This document shows positions 32,705-44,972 of a stretch of 64,000 nt of DNA, in pieces. The position numbers were made by a program, and so were the translations under genes. Source of the stretch: Lasiosphaeris hirsuta. Lineage: Eukaryota > Ascomycota > Sordariomycetes > Sordariales > Lasiosphaeriaceae. The notes beneath the pieces were generated by a model that was not told where the DNA came from, searched no databases, and saw only the letters and a program-made list of their open reading frames with translations. The stretch is from assembly GCA_030549175.1 (NCBI GenBank), contig JAUKUA010000005.1, positions 2,666,001 through 2,730,000 of the forward strand. The letters are read 5' to 3'. Within the stretch, counting starts at the first letter, position 1; each line of letters starts with the position of its first letter.

Positions 32705-35700
32705 GGCAGGCTGTAAACTCTGCCGCATATTCCCGAGCAGTAGGTATGACGATGTATGCAGAAAAACCCAAAAGGGTCCTTGCGTCGTCGGCTCCATCTC
32801 TTCCAGGTTGCGTGCCTTTCATGTTGCGGGGGTACAGTACCTGCCTGCCCGTCTGCCTCGTGCTTGCCCCATGGAGAAGGTACCCAGCTAGGTCAGGCCC
32901 CCGACAGCCGTGGAATAGCCAAAGGTGTTAGCTTTCATGGAAGGAGTTAGGATGAAGCGGCATCTCATCACCCAGAAGGAAACGAGGCAGTGTTGCGCCT
33001 AACCGATGGAATGGATAGAGGTGAGGTCATGTAAGGTACGGTAGGTAAATCAGCCGGGGCAGGCGAGCGAACCAAGTTTGAGCGGTTTCTGGTTCGGCTC
33101 GGGCGGGCTGGCTTCGTCTTGGATTTCATGTATATCGCATCGCATCGTATAGCCACGATGGTTCGGGTAGGGCATGTAGCATATGTGTTGTATATGTGAG
33201 GGCCATCGGTGGGCCAGAGCAGACATGGGAGAGCAGGGAGCAGCAGGGCTAAAGTGCGGAAAGAAAATCTAGCCATGTCGTAGTGCAGCAAGCAGCAACC
33301 ATTGCTCCCGAGAGAAAGGTTGCGCACCGTGGACATTAGAACTGGTCGCAGGGCCGAAGCATCATGTGCAGACAAAATCCATTTTTGTGAGCTCCAAAAT
33401 CCGAACGACGACGCCCGGTCAACATTCTCGTGATACAGTACCCACCCGCCTTGTGTTATCGTGGGGAAGCGCGGGGCAATCGGCGTTGAAGGGGTGCTCG
33501 TAGAGGTGACACACCGTACCCAAAATACCAAAGTGTCACTCACTGTCAAGCACAGGTGGGAAAATCGCCTGTCCGGTTAGACAAGGCGAAAACAAGATAG
33601 CTTCACCGACCACCCGGCGAGTTCGCTGTAGACAAGTTGCCTTTTCATGTCTCACTTCTCGACTTCCCCGTCGAGCTGTCAAGTTGAACTTACCCTCTCA
33701 GTGCTCGATCCGACGATAGAAAAATGAAACAAAGACCGGGAGAAGTGCGATCCCGCAGCCGGTCAATCAGGCATGGGCGAGGACTCTGGGACTGGTGGGT
33801 TTATAAAGCGGTCAAGCCGCCCGCGGGGACGACATCCGGGAAACACCAGGGTTGCATAACGCTGGCCGCTGTGCCGTCTGTGATAACGGGAGACAAGAAG
33901 GACAGCACGATACGTGGAAAACGATGAGACAGGGGAAACAAGTAAAAGCCGCGATCGGAAGGATTCCTCTTCATCGCGCTGCTAGTCTAGCATGTTGATG
34001 ACCGGACACAGGATCTGAGATAGGGTAAGGTATGTCAGGTGTAGTATGTCGTGAGTCGTGTGGAGGCACAACATCAAACTTACACTTGGCCATTGCCATC
34101 CATGCTCAAGCTTGGAAGACGTGCATGACAGCTGTGGGTATTGCATACAGGGCGATGCGCCAGCGAATGGGGACCCTGTCTTGAGTACCTTAGCAGTCCC
34201 AGTGCGCCTGTTTGAATGCACAACCTCAACTGACATCCACACGTTGTTGGCTACCTAATGGTTGAAACAGTAGCGGGGGTCTCAATAAGTCGGATGACGG
34301 CCGGCATCGAGCCATAGGCGCTTCTCGTTCGAAGTGCGATTTCAGGCCGGCAACTCTGCGTCGAAGCTGCGCAGATAATGGACGACTGGGGACCTGCGAT
34401 CTGCGATCTGCCTCGTCGCACCATTTCGCTTTGGCGGCCCTTCTAGAACCACTGGCTCGTCTGGCGACGAGGGGCAATGGGCATTATCACCTCTTGTTAA
34501 CCTCCGACCCTAGTATCATGCAACAGCTGAAGTGTAGGTGCCCAAGAGCGATATGCTGTGTTAGACGCTGTGCTGTTGTGTACGAGGAATGGGCTGATGT
34601 CGATGACCGAGATGTCAAGTACCTCCCAGGCTGGCAGCTCCAAGGTGCGGCTACCGAGTTTGGTAGCCAACCACATTCCCTTGGGCCCTTCCTCGCCAGG
34701 GCTGAAGGGGTGTGAGGGGGTATGGTAATCGGCCGATAATGCCTATGATGCTATCTTAGGTTGTCCCCTCTGGTCGAGACCTTCTCGGCTGATTCTTGAG
34801 GTTGCGAACGGCATTGGGAGCATTTTCACCAAATACTGACACCCGAGCTCGCAAAGTTTGGCGATGGCTGCAGGCCAAATCCCTTGGGTCTAGATGGCCA
34901 CTCCCGCTTATGGCCGCTTGAGGCGGGCGCGTCCAGAAGGGTCCGAGGTATCGTGGTTATTACTTTGTCTATTTTATCGGGCCATAATCCACCGACATGC
35001 TGACAAGCCACGACTCATATGGCCAAAGAGGTTTTGCCATTGAGAAGCCCGACGGGCTGCTGCGGTAACAGGGAACAGGGAAGGGGCTGGTAGGTATGAC
35101 AGCGGCGGCGAGAAAGGCGGCGAGTCCTCGATGGTACAGGAACGGGGAACCTTGCCGCGATATTGATCCCGACATGACGGGCGTCCATTCATCACCCAAG
35201 CCAGGCGAAGTATGAAATACGAACAGTGACATTAGGAGCTGCAGTACCTGTTCCCCCCACTTGAGGTCGAATGGCGTGTGTCGGCGCTTGCAGTCCCCCG
35301 ACCTGAAGGATTTGCAGCCACCCTCGACACGTGCGGCCCATGCTGCCTGAGCCGAGAAGGGAAAAGTAAAGATGGACTTGGGATAAGGACACAGCTTTGA
35401 AGTTTTACCAAGCAGTATCGCGTTGCGTTGCGTTGCAATCCGATGGGGCGTCATTGACCGATGCAGCCAATTACGGCTGTGGGCGGCCATTAGACGTTGA
35501 TATGGACAGTTGGCTGTGCTACCGCTCTGTTGGGAAAGTTGACTGCTCAATCATGATCCCGACAAAGCCTTCGAGGGGGTGGAGTGAAAAGAGGTGTCGA
35601 ATATGACTAGGGCGGCCAACTCACCGTGTCGCTTTGTAGCAAGACCGTGTGAGATAAACTGGCTGTTCTTTGAAGAAGGTGCAAGGTACACTAGGTAGGA

Positions 35701-36236
35701 CGGGCTTTCGCCTTCGCGTCCTGCCTGCCTGGAGGAGGAAAGGGCCCCGAATCCGCCCACACCTTCTAGCAGAGGCAATTCGTTCAATGTGTAGCAAAAT
35801 GTCAATTTCCATATATCCCGAACCGGTCAACCCATGGTCGCCATGCCGCCCAGAGTAGACAGTGCCGGGAATGAGACGCCTCATCCTACCTAGAAACTCC
35901 CCGGATCCGCCAATGGAATTCAACCCCTGTCCCCACCGCTGTCCTAGAGATACTTGGAGATGGCGGCAGGATCCTTGCCCGCTCGCTGACCCCATCCCAC
36001 CACACATCCTTCCCGAGTACCGCATGTTCGTCGTTGTGCTCACCTCCCTCGCAGCCTGCTTCGTGCGGCGCGATGCGTGCGGGGGTACCCATCTTGGGCA
36101 CTGGTCGGGCGAAAATTTACCTTCCATCCTTCGTGCTCTTCTCAGCATCCCTGGCATAAGGAGCATCAGGAGCTGTGAGGCAACATGCAAGAGCTCGATG
36201 AGACAGCCGCCAGGCCCACGCATCCATCCACGCATT

Positions 36237-36259
36237 CCCCCGCCCCCGCCCCCGCCCCC
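36237..36259. repeat. CCCCCG hexamer repeat
   Basis: About four units of CCCCCG in a row, within a C-rich stretch. It makes long Gly/Pro open frames that are artefacts. Confidence 0.8.
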
Positions 36260-38050
36260 ATTGCCCGGGCTCCTGCTGCCCGCCTGCTTCCCAACTCGGG
36301 CCACGTCTTTCTTCCATTTCTATACGGAGTATTCCCATAATCCCTTGCCTTGTACTGCGCTGTCTGTTGGAGGCCGTGTCAGATCGTGGCGAGATCGCTG
36401 CTCCCTGTCCCTGGTCCCCGAACGCACCGGCGAACCCCAACTTTTGACATTATTCTCGAACGAGCCCAACCCCGGGTGCATTGGCTTCCATTGAGGGGGG
36501 GGGACTGGGGGACTGGGGTGTTGACCATTTGAGAGCTCGCGAGCTAACGCTGTGTACCGCAGTAATCCGTGCCTAGCGGCAGCAGGTCAGACCCCAAAAA
36601 GGGAGCCCTAATCCCCAACGTGGAAGACGTCAAGCCTACCTTGCCGTGCCCGCGCAGCAAATCAAGCTGAGCGCGCATGGTACCTAAGCTGAGGCGCGAG
36701 GCACGAAATACTGTGTAGGTAGGTGAGGGGAGCTTTGGTCGTCTCAGTAGTAGCTTTCGTTGAGTAATTGCCCAAAAAGGCATCGGTGCCGTGGCTGTCG
36801 GCCACTCGAGCAAGACCAGCATTCAGTGAATTCTTTACAATACTTATTTCTTCTTTTAATTTTACCCTCCGGCCGCGTCTTCCCGCCCACGAAACACATC
36901 AGATCAGGGCCCTCCCGTCCACTCGTCGACTCATTTCGCTCGACGTCCCGGTCCACTGCCCACTCCCGGCCGCGCCTGCTGGTGCCTTCTCCACCAACAA
37001 GACCCTGCCGGCCTGGGCCGTCTACCCCGTCCATACAATCACGAGCCAAGGTACCTCCCTTTCGGACTACGGTACGGTGCGCTGCCTTGCCCCTTCCATC
37101 TCCCTCCCATCGCCCTCCCATCTCCCGCTGGGCGCTACACTAGATGGCCGAGCTGATGCACGGCCGGCATTGACCGACATAGCTCCAGCTGCTAATCTCA
37201 TCCTGACATTGTCAAGATTTGACCAAGATTTGGCGGGCAGGAATGCACCACGGCCAAAGCAAGCAGAGCCACGCGCCTTCTAGGCTCGCTGATAGTCGAT
37301 AGTCGCTGATAGTCCATCTTCCCCGCCGTGCATTCTCCTCGCTCCCGCCTCTTCCATCCTCTGTCTGCACCATCGAGATCTGGCCGGTATTGCGGCATTT
37401 GCATAAATCTGCCGCTTCGATCCGTCCCAGCCTGCAATCCGAAGCTCCTGAAGCTGTTGAAGCTCCTCCGTTGTGCTGATCTACCCGCCACTCGCTACGC
37501 CCAGGTAGGTCCCAACAGCTGTTCCTGCCTTTCTCCCTCCGCGTCCCGCCCTCTGCCCTCTCCATCCTGCTTTCAGCTTTCAGTTCTGGTATTCGCCCAC
37601 TGCCTCTGCATTGCTTGTGCCTCTCTGCCCTCGTTGGCATGTCTCAACCGTCTCGTTGGCTGCTCGTCATCGTCCGCCTCCGCGTCAGCTAGTTATCCAT
37701 ATCCGCCTGTCTTGGCTGTTGGCCGACTCCCTGTGGCCAGGCACCCCAGAGACTTTGTCTCTTGTGTCTCTGGTATCTCTCATGCCCCCCATGCCTCCCC
37801 ATGCCTTGCACCTGCCAGCTTCCCAGTGGCGTCTTGCCTGCTCACCCTACGGAGCCTATGTCACGGCTATGAGGTTGATATCATGCCTCTCCTCAACAGC
37901 TGCAGGCCAAGGGACCAGGGGGTGGGGAGGGCTGGACAACCCGAGAGCCGGCGCTTGGCCGACGACACGCAGCGCCGTTGACCATCATGTTCCATCCCAT
38001 TATGTCCCCATGTCCACATGTCCCCATCCTGCCCGTCAAGCTAGGACCTG

Positions 38051-38089
38051 AGCCAGGAGCCGGGTGCCAGGAGCCAGGAGCCAGGAGCT
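38051..38089. repeat. GCCAGGA direct repeats
   Basis: Four copies of GCCAGGA(GC), the first separated by CGGGT from three in direct tandem. Confidence 0.75.
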
Positions 38090-38484
38090 AGGGGAAGCTG
38101 GGTATTGTACAAAGTGTATTGCATTATTGCTCGATTGCCTGTTTGGGAAGTCTTATGTGTGAACCCACACCAGTGCTCGTTCACGTACTTGCTCGCCCGT
38201 CCTTCGTCTAAATCATCCGCGGTGTCTCTACCTCTACCCCCTTACCCCCCCCCGCCCCCCCTTCACCGGCCCTCACACCCCTCTCATCCGGACGATTTTG
38301 GGGTCTGCTAATGCCTCAGTCCTTGTCGGCCCCTTCCGCAACATGTATCTGCTCGATTCGTCAATACTGATCGTCCTATAGCTCCCGACCCGTTGTTCAT
38401 TTCCTTAGGCGCCGTTTCGTCGAGGGCAGCATCGGGAGCGCCAAAGGCCCACATACCCACATCGAGGAAGGTCCAGCTACCCTT

Positions 38485-38506
38485 CTTAGGTACATAGCTA
38501 CCTAAG
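38485..38506. repeat. 8-bp inverted repeat with 6-nt loop
   Basis: CTTAGGTA and its exact complement TACCTAAG flank CATAGC. It could be a dyad binding site or a small hairpin. Confidence 0.7.
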
Positions 38507-39262
38507 GCAGCTGGCCGTAGCCTATCAAGGTGGCCACACGGGTTCTTAGCAGCTCACCTCCCCCAAGTGAACAGGAGGGACTGGGGAGTCCTGGGCTCGC
38601 TACCCAGGCTGCATCGATTCAGGTATATGAAGGCAGTTGGCCTCCCCTCTCGAGTCCTCCTTCGCAGCCGCAGTCGCAACCGCAACCGCAACTTCAACCA
38701 CCTCCTTCCTCTCAGTGGGACCAGCAGTCCGGAAATCGCACAACGGCTGCACTCTCGCACCTGTCTTTTGTACGTCACCTGCGACGTTGGCTGCGACTCT
38801 GACTTGGACGAGAGGCGGCGCCCGATAAGTCTAGATTACCGTTCCACCAGAAGTGCTACTAGCTTGGCTGTATCGCTAGACTCGCCGGCAGCACTTTCCC
38901 CAGTGCCCCCAGTGTCTCCACATCTCTTCGCACAGACCGTAAAACTAGAACCCAGCCTAGTACCGATACAACCAGCTCCAGCTCGTCCCTGCAGACTAGC
39001 TCTACCTTGGCCAGTGCCATCCACATCGCCTCCGAGTGCACCACCGCCACCGACACCCCTTGTCCTCGTGCGCGGTCGTCTTTCCCCGCCAGCCGCCCCT
39101 CGGTGTCCTGGATTTTCTAAAAACCACGACGGAATACACCACAGAATACCTTCCTCTTCCCGATCTGGATCCGGATCCAGACCGCCTGCTTGCGCTCGCT
39201 CTTACCCTTCTCCGTGCTACCAAAAACGATAACTCTCAGGACGACTGTACTCAGCCGCAACT

Positions 39263-42200
39263 ATGGCCAATTCCCGCCGCGCCTCGCTGCCCGGCCCGGG
39301 CACTCCCATGCGCGAAGACGGCCTGCGCTCCGTCGAGCTGGTGACTGACCGCTTGGAGACACCTTCTCTGGATGACCGGACCTATCGGGTTGTCCGTCTT
39401 CCTAACCAACTAGAAGCCCTCTTGGTGCACGACCCTCAGACAGACAAGGCCAGCGCTGCTATGGATGTCAACGTCGGGAGCTTCAGTGACGAAGACGACA
39501 TGCCGGGCATGGCGCACGCTGTCGAGCATGTATGCCCTCCTTCCCGTTGTCCCTTTTGCTAGATGACACGCCACTGACACCTGCGAACCCAGCTTCTCTT
39601 CATGGGCACCAAGAAATACCCCGTTGAGAACGCATACCACCAGTACCTGTCGGCCCACTCGGGGACTTCTAATGCGTACACGGCGTCTACGTCCACAAAC
39701 TACCACTTCGAGGTGTCTGCCAAGCCCAGCAACGACGAAGAGCCGTCAGGGACCAATCCCTCGCCCTTATTGGGGGCCTTGGACCGCTTTGCCCAGTTCT
39801 TCGTCGAGCCGCTTTTCCTTGCCAACACCCTGGACCGCGAGCTTCGAGCCGTCGATTCGGAAAATAAAAAGAACCTCCAGGCCGACCAATGGCGCCTGCA
39901 CCAGCTGGAGAAGTCGCTCTCCAACCCGAAGCACCCCTTCTGTCATTTCTCTACGGGCAATCTGGAGACGCTGAAGACGCTGCCCGAAGCTCGGGGGATC
40001 AACGTACGAGATAAGTTCATCGAGTTTTACGAGAAGCACTACTCGGCCAACCGCATGAAGCTTTGTGTCCTTGGAAGAGAACCCCTTGACGTGCTCGAGG
40101 CTTGGGTTTTGGAGTACTTTTCAGAGATCAAAAACAAAGACCTTGCGCCAAACAGGTGGCCGGATGCGTTCCCCTTCCCTCAAACCGACCTTGGGGTTCA
40201 GTGCTTCGCGAAACCTGTGATGGACTCGAGAGAGCTTAACCTCATCTTCCCCTTCCTTGACGAAGATCTGCTCTATGAGACACAGCCTAGCCGCTATCTT
40301 AGCCACCTGATTGGCCACGAAGGCCCAGGAAGTATTATGGCTTACATCAAGTCCAAGGGATGGGCAAACGGGCTGACATCTGGCGCATGGCCGGTCTGTG
40401 CTGGGACGCCGGGCGTCTTCGACTTTCAAATTCGCTTGACAGAGGAGGTACGAGTTGCTTCTCATGTCTTTGTCTTTGTCCATCACTGCTGACATATATA
40501 TATATATATATAGGGGCTTAAAGAGTACAAGGAGGTTGTCAAGGTGTTCTTCCATTACGTTGCGCTCCTACAGGAGACCGAGCCGCAGGAGTGGATTTTT
40601 GAAGAGCAGCGTGGCATGGCCGATGTCGACTTTAGGTTCAGACAAAAGACTCAATCCTTGCGGTTTGCGACCAAGATCAGCGCCGAGATGCAAAAGCCTC
40701 TTCCCCGCGAATGGCTTCTTAGCGGACGCAGCAGACTACGCAAGTTTGATGCGAAGCTCATCAAGCAAGGGCTCGCCTGCCTGCGACCCGATAACTTCCG
40801 AATGACTATAGTCTCGCGAGACGTGCCGGGGAAGTGGGAGAAGAAAGAGAAGTGGTATGGGACTGAGTACACCGTTGAACCGATCCCGGCCGACTTTTTG
40901 GAAGACATCAAGAAGGCCGCATCAAGTCCGGCTACGTCTCACATCCCTGGTCTCCACCTCCCGCATAAGAACCAGTTTATCCCAACCAAACTGGAGGTCG
41001 AGAAAAAGGAAGTAAAGGAACCTGCTCTTGCGCCACGGATTGTCCGCAATGACCGGCTGGTTCGTACCTGGTACAAGAAGGATGACACCTTCTGGGTTCC
41101 CAAGGCGAACCTGATCGTGAGCTGTAAAAGCCCCATCATATACGCTTCGGCCGGAAACTCGGTCAAGGCTCGGCTCTTCACGGATCTTGTACGGGATGCA
41201 CTCGAGGAATACTCATACGATGCCGAGCTTGCAGGTCTCCAGTACAGCGTGTCTCTGGATTCGCGGGGCTTATTCATTGAGGTCTCGGGTTACAACGACA
41301 AGCTTGCCGTGCTCTTGGAGCAGGTCCTTATTACAATGCGCGACCTCAATGTCCGGGAGGACCGCTTTGCTATTATCAAGGAGCGCCTCAGCAGGGGGTA
41401 CCGAAATTGGGAATTGCAGCCACCATGGCAGCAGATTGGTGACTACACGGGCTGGCTCACGGCCGAGCACGACCACGTCGTCGAGGAGCTTGAGGCCGAG
41501 TTACCAGGTGTGACGCCTGAGGGTGTGCGCGTATTCCGGGAGGAGCTGCTCTCCCAGATGCATATGGAAGTTTACGTTCATGGAAATCTCTACAAGGAGG
41601 ATGCGCTCAAGTTGACCGATATGGTCGAGTCCACCTTAAAGCCAAGGATACTCCCGAAAGAGCAGTGGCCGATTCGACGTTCGCTAATCTTCCCTCCGGG
41701 CTCCAACTACATCTGGAAAAAGACTCTGAAGGATGAGGCTAATGTGAACCACTGCATCGAGTACTGGCTTTACGTTGGTGATAAGTCAGACCGCCTGATT
41801 CGCGCCAAGACGTTGCTCCTGGATCAGATTACCCACGAGCCCTGCTTTGATCAGCTTCGAACCAAGGAGCAGCTCGGTTATATCGTTTACTCTGGTGTCA
41901 GGGCAAGCTCGACAACATACGGTTTCCGGTTCATCATTCAAAGCGAGAAGACAGCCCCATATCTGGAGACGAGGATCGAGCTGTTCTTGGAAACACTGGC
42001 AAAGACCATCGAGGCAATGAACGACACAGACTTTGAGAATAACAAGCGAAGTCTGATCGTCAAGCGCCTCGAGAAGCCCAAGTACCTGGACCAGGAGACT
42101 GGCCGACACTGGAACCAGATCCACAGTGAATACTACGATTTTGAGTCTGGTATGTCTCCTCTGTATTGTCACCCGGTTGACTATCCATCACTAATGCATT

Positions 42201-42734
42201 TCTTTTCTAGCTCAACGAGATGTGGCTCTCATCAAGCCCCTTACCAAGGCGGATATGGTCGAGTTCTTTAACCATTACATTCACCCATCGTCGCCCCATC
42301 GGGCTAAGCTCGCCGTTTACTTCGAGGCACAGGCCAAGAGCGATGTCTCTACGAAGCAAATCTCAGAACTCGTCAAGACACTAGACTTGGATTCAGATGC
42401 TTCTGTCCAGGCTGCGACTGACCTTCAGGCCAAGCTGAGCGCGGCAGGCCAAGACGAAGGCAAAGAGGTCGAGGTCCTGAATGATTACCTCCTCCACAGC
42501 TTGAAGGTGCCCGAGAATAAGATTGAGACTGCAGTTGAGGCGTGGAAGAAACTGCATGCAGAGAGTGGCGATGCTGAGGGCGTGGTCAAGGATGCAAGCC
42601 CACCATCGTCGAATGGTACCACACCGGCGATCATTGACGACGTGCGGAATTTCAAAGCGGGTTTAACTGTCAGCGCTGGAGCACGCCCCGTCAAGGACCT
42701 TAGTGAGTATGAAGAGCTGGATGCTAAGTTGTGA
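39263..42734 (+). CDS. STE23: Insulin-degrading-enzyme-type M16 metalloprotease
   Basis: Zinc peptidase of the insulysin/Ste23 family, a closed two-bowl enzyme that degrades short peptides and, in yeast, helps mature a-factor. Four exons, 39263-39529, 39593-40447, 40514-42149 and 42211-42734, give about 1093 aa. The inverted zinc motif H85-A-V-E88-H89 is split exactly at the first intron; the third ligand is Glu179 in RAVDSENKKN. Downstream are LLFMGTKKYPVENAYHQYLS, SGTSNAYTAS, LDRFAQFFVEPLF and WRLHQLEKS, all typical of the family. The C-terminal half keeps RTKEQLGYIVYSGVR. The protein ends DAKL; AKL is a type 1 peroxisomal signal, and animal IDE also ends with such a tripeptide. The second intron ends in a TA repeat instead of a pyrimidine tract. 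Confidence 0.96.
40494..40512 (+). repeat. AT dinucleotide repeat at an intron acceptor
   Basis: About nine AT units run directly into the TAG acceptor of the second intron of the M16 protease gene, replacing the usual polypyrimidine tract. Confidence 0.9.
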
Positions 42735-44972
42735 GGCTACCAATGTTGGCCTGTGGGCTTCGGGAAGATTACACCATGCCGATAGATGGTAAGTGCTTGG
42801 GAGCTATGAACCGAAGGCACCTTTATATAAAAGGGGTGAAGCATGTATAGATGCTAGCTGATGTTTTTCTCAAAGATAGAGAGAGGGGATGGCGGGTATG
42901 ATGACAGGACGAGTGGTAGGGAAAATGAATTCGGGAAACGATGCTCATTTATTTGTCAGGGGTTGGAGATACCGGAATGTGGTGCATATCCACCCCACTT
43001 TGGGGTGAGGTCTTTGTCAACCGGCGGGTAGGACATGTTATACCCATTGGCATGGTCTTTCACATCACTGTTCTTGATTGATTTTATTCCACGCCCATTT
43101 TACGTGATAAATGAGATAGACATTTGTGATAAAAGGCACTGCATCTGTCATGTCAAAGATGAACCCGTTAGAATTGAAAGTGAGACCTCGGATAAGAGGT
43201 GTCTTTTTTATTTTTTTATTTTTTATTTTTTTAAATTTGAACAAAATCCATGAGCTTGACCTTGAGACAAAGCATGGGCGGTGAGGTATTGTTGAATGGA
43301 AATATAAAAAAATTTACTTGAATTAGATTTGTTTATTTAGACTCGGATTTCTAGAAGAGCACCAAGAATGTAAAACACCAATCCATATGCAGGTGGGCTT
43401 TGGGCTTTGGTCGTGCTTAGGCAGCAACAGCGACCATATGGTAGGTGCACTAAGGACGCAGGCCCCAGATGCGAGCAAAAACAGGGGCACACGCGCTTGG
43501 ATTGGCAGGCCCCGTGCTCTCTGCATAGTCAGTTGTGGTGGCTGTGGGTCAATCAGAGCGAGCGGCCTGCGAATTCAGTGGGATCCGGTCGTCAAGTCGT
43601 CGAAAGCCTTCCAGATGGACTGGGTTTTTCAGTGCGAAAATCCGAAAGGGTGAAATTCTGAAAAATCAAAGTCCAGCCCCTTCCGTCTCGTGTCCAATTC
43701 GTGTTGCTGGATCCTGGTCTCAGGGCGTGTCCTGCACCAAACAGACTGGAACGACCTGCACCTTCCGGGCGAAGGCAACCCGTCAGAACCTGGACTTCAA
43801 CGGAAAAATATCTCGCGTCCAAATAAGTCAGCGTCCACGTCCGTAATAATAGCCGCCAGCCTTTCCGTCTCACTCCCTGAAGAGCCACCTGACACAAGCA
43901 AGCGACGCAAGCGCAGAGCTGGCAAATCGCAAATAAAAAAAAAATTCAACATTCAACTGCAAACCGCGACGCCACCACGCGGATTCCCCTCCTCTTCCTA
44001 CCCACTCGTCGCTCCAGCCCTCTCCAGCCTCAGCAAGGTGGAGACTTGAGCCAGCGGACCAAGCAAAAACCCCGAGAAAGAGGAGAGGAGGACTGCTGTT
44101 GGCTCAACTTTGGAGCACTTTTGTTGGAGCACAGTCTGCACAGATTGGAATCAAGAATCAGCCCTGGCCAATTCTACCCATCACACCCTGCCCTTATTTT
44201 TCCGACAAGGAAATGCGCAGCCCTGACTGAGAGCCCGCTGTTCGCTCCGCTTCCCTTCGCTTCGCCTCGCCTCGCCTCGCCCTGCCCTAGCTCTCTGAGG
44301 CTCGCTCTGAGGGTCGCTGATCGCTGGCCGCTGGTCGCTGATGCAAACGCAATCCCGGCCGCCTGCTCCGACTCGCCCTCCGTCCGACTCGTCCCCTTCG
44401 TGGCCCTGTCGCACCTCGCCTCAACCGCACCTACCCAGCTGGGCCAGCGCACTCTCGTCGCCCCCCCACTGTCTCCCGCGCCCTCACCTCCTACATACAT
44501 CGAGCCCGCGCCCCCCGAGCTGCACAGGCAGCTCACATTCAACACGTCTTCCCAAAAGAAACGGAGGATAACCCGACCGACGACAAGGGAGCCCAAGCCC
44601 GACAGGCCCACCGAACCCGCCCCGGATCTGGTGCTGCCCTCTACCGAAGACGACGCCGAAGCCGACGCCGACGCGACCTACTCCTTTTCGACAAGCTCAA
44701 CCAACGGCCTGACCACGCCCGCGTACGTCCGCGGGGACTCTCTGCCGGTTTTGGGTGTCCCTCCCCACCTGCAGAAGCAACAGAGCTCATTCTCAACCAC
44801 CGACTACACCCCGTCGGCTGCGAGCTCCCCCTGTGCCGCCTCGGCTGACCTCTCAATCGACAACGACCGCGTCCACGAGGTGTCTGACTCGGGCCTGACT
44901 CTACAGCCCCCGATCAACGGCGACGCCCGCCGGAGTCAGTCACCCTACGTCAACACCACTCACCGAGCTCTA
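42735..44972. other. Intergenic region and leader of the deubiquitinase gene
   Basis: The left part is A/T-rich, with a T-rich run at 43203-43235. The right part (about 44200-44970) is open in the deubiquitinase frame but has no in-frame ATG (see findings). CGCCT and CGCTG(G/A)T short repeats lie near 44250-44340. No separate gene is seen. Confidence 0.45.
43203..43235. repeat. T-rich low-complexity tract
   Basis: Runs of five to seven T separated by single A. It lies between the two genes and has no other visible role. Confidence 0.75.

Larger units (their letters stand above)
30925..36800. other. Gene-free stretch, 5.9 kb
   Basis: No frame has family motifs or protein-like composition. 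The longest minus frames (32968-33549, 34969-35550, 35621-36304) are Ser/Arg/Pro- or Gly-rich and look like chance. Visible elements are a duplicated 14-mer at 32677-32704 and a CCCCCG run at 36237-36259. Non-coding RNA or distal regulatory DNA is possible but not shown. Confidence 0.4.
36801..39262. other. Pyrimidine-rich region upstream of the M16 protease gene
   Basis: About 2.5 kb, strongly C/T-rich on the + strand up to the ATG at 39263, fitting a long promoter and leader. It includes a CAGGAGC-type direct repeat at 38051-38089 and an 8-bp inverted repeat at 38485-38506. No gene is seen. Confidence 0.45.

Noticed and set aside
32968..33549. 193-codon minus-strand frame
   Set aside because: Atypical composition and no motif; kept only as part of the gene-free stretch.
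34969..35550. 193-codon minus-strand frame
   Set aside because: No motif, poor codon pattern, and other frames open to similar length nearby.
35621..36304. 227-codon minus-strand frame with a polyglycine run
   Set aside because: The run comes from the CCCCCG repeat; no recognisable domain or plausible splice extension.
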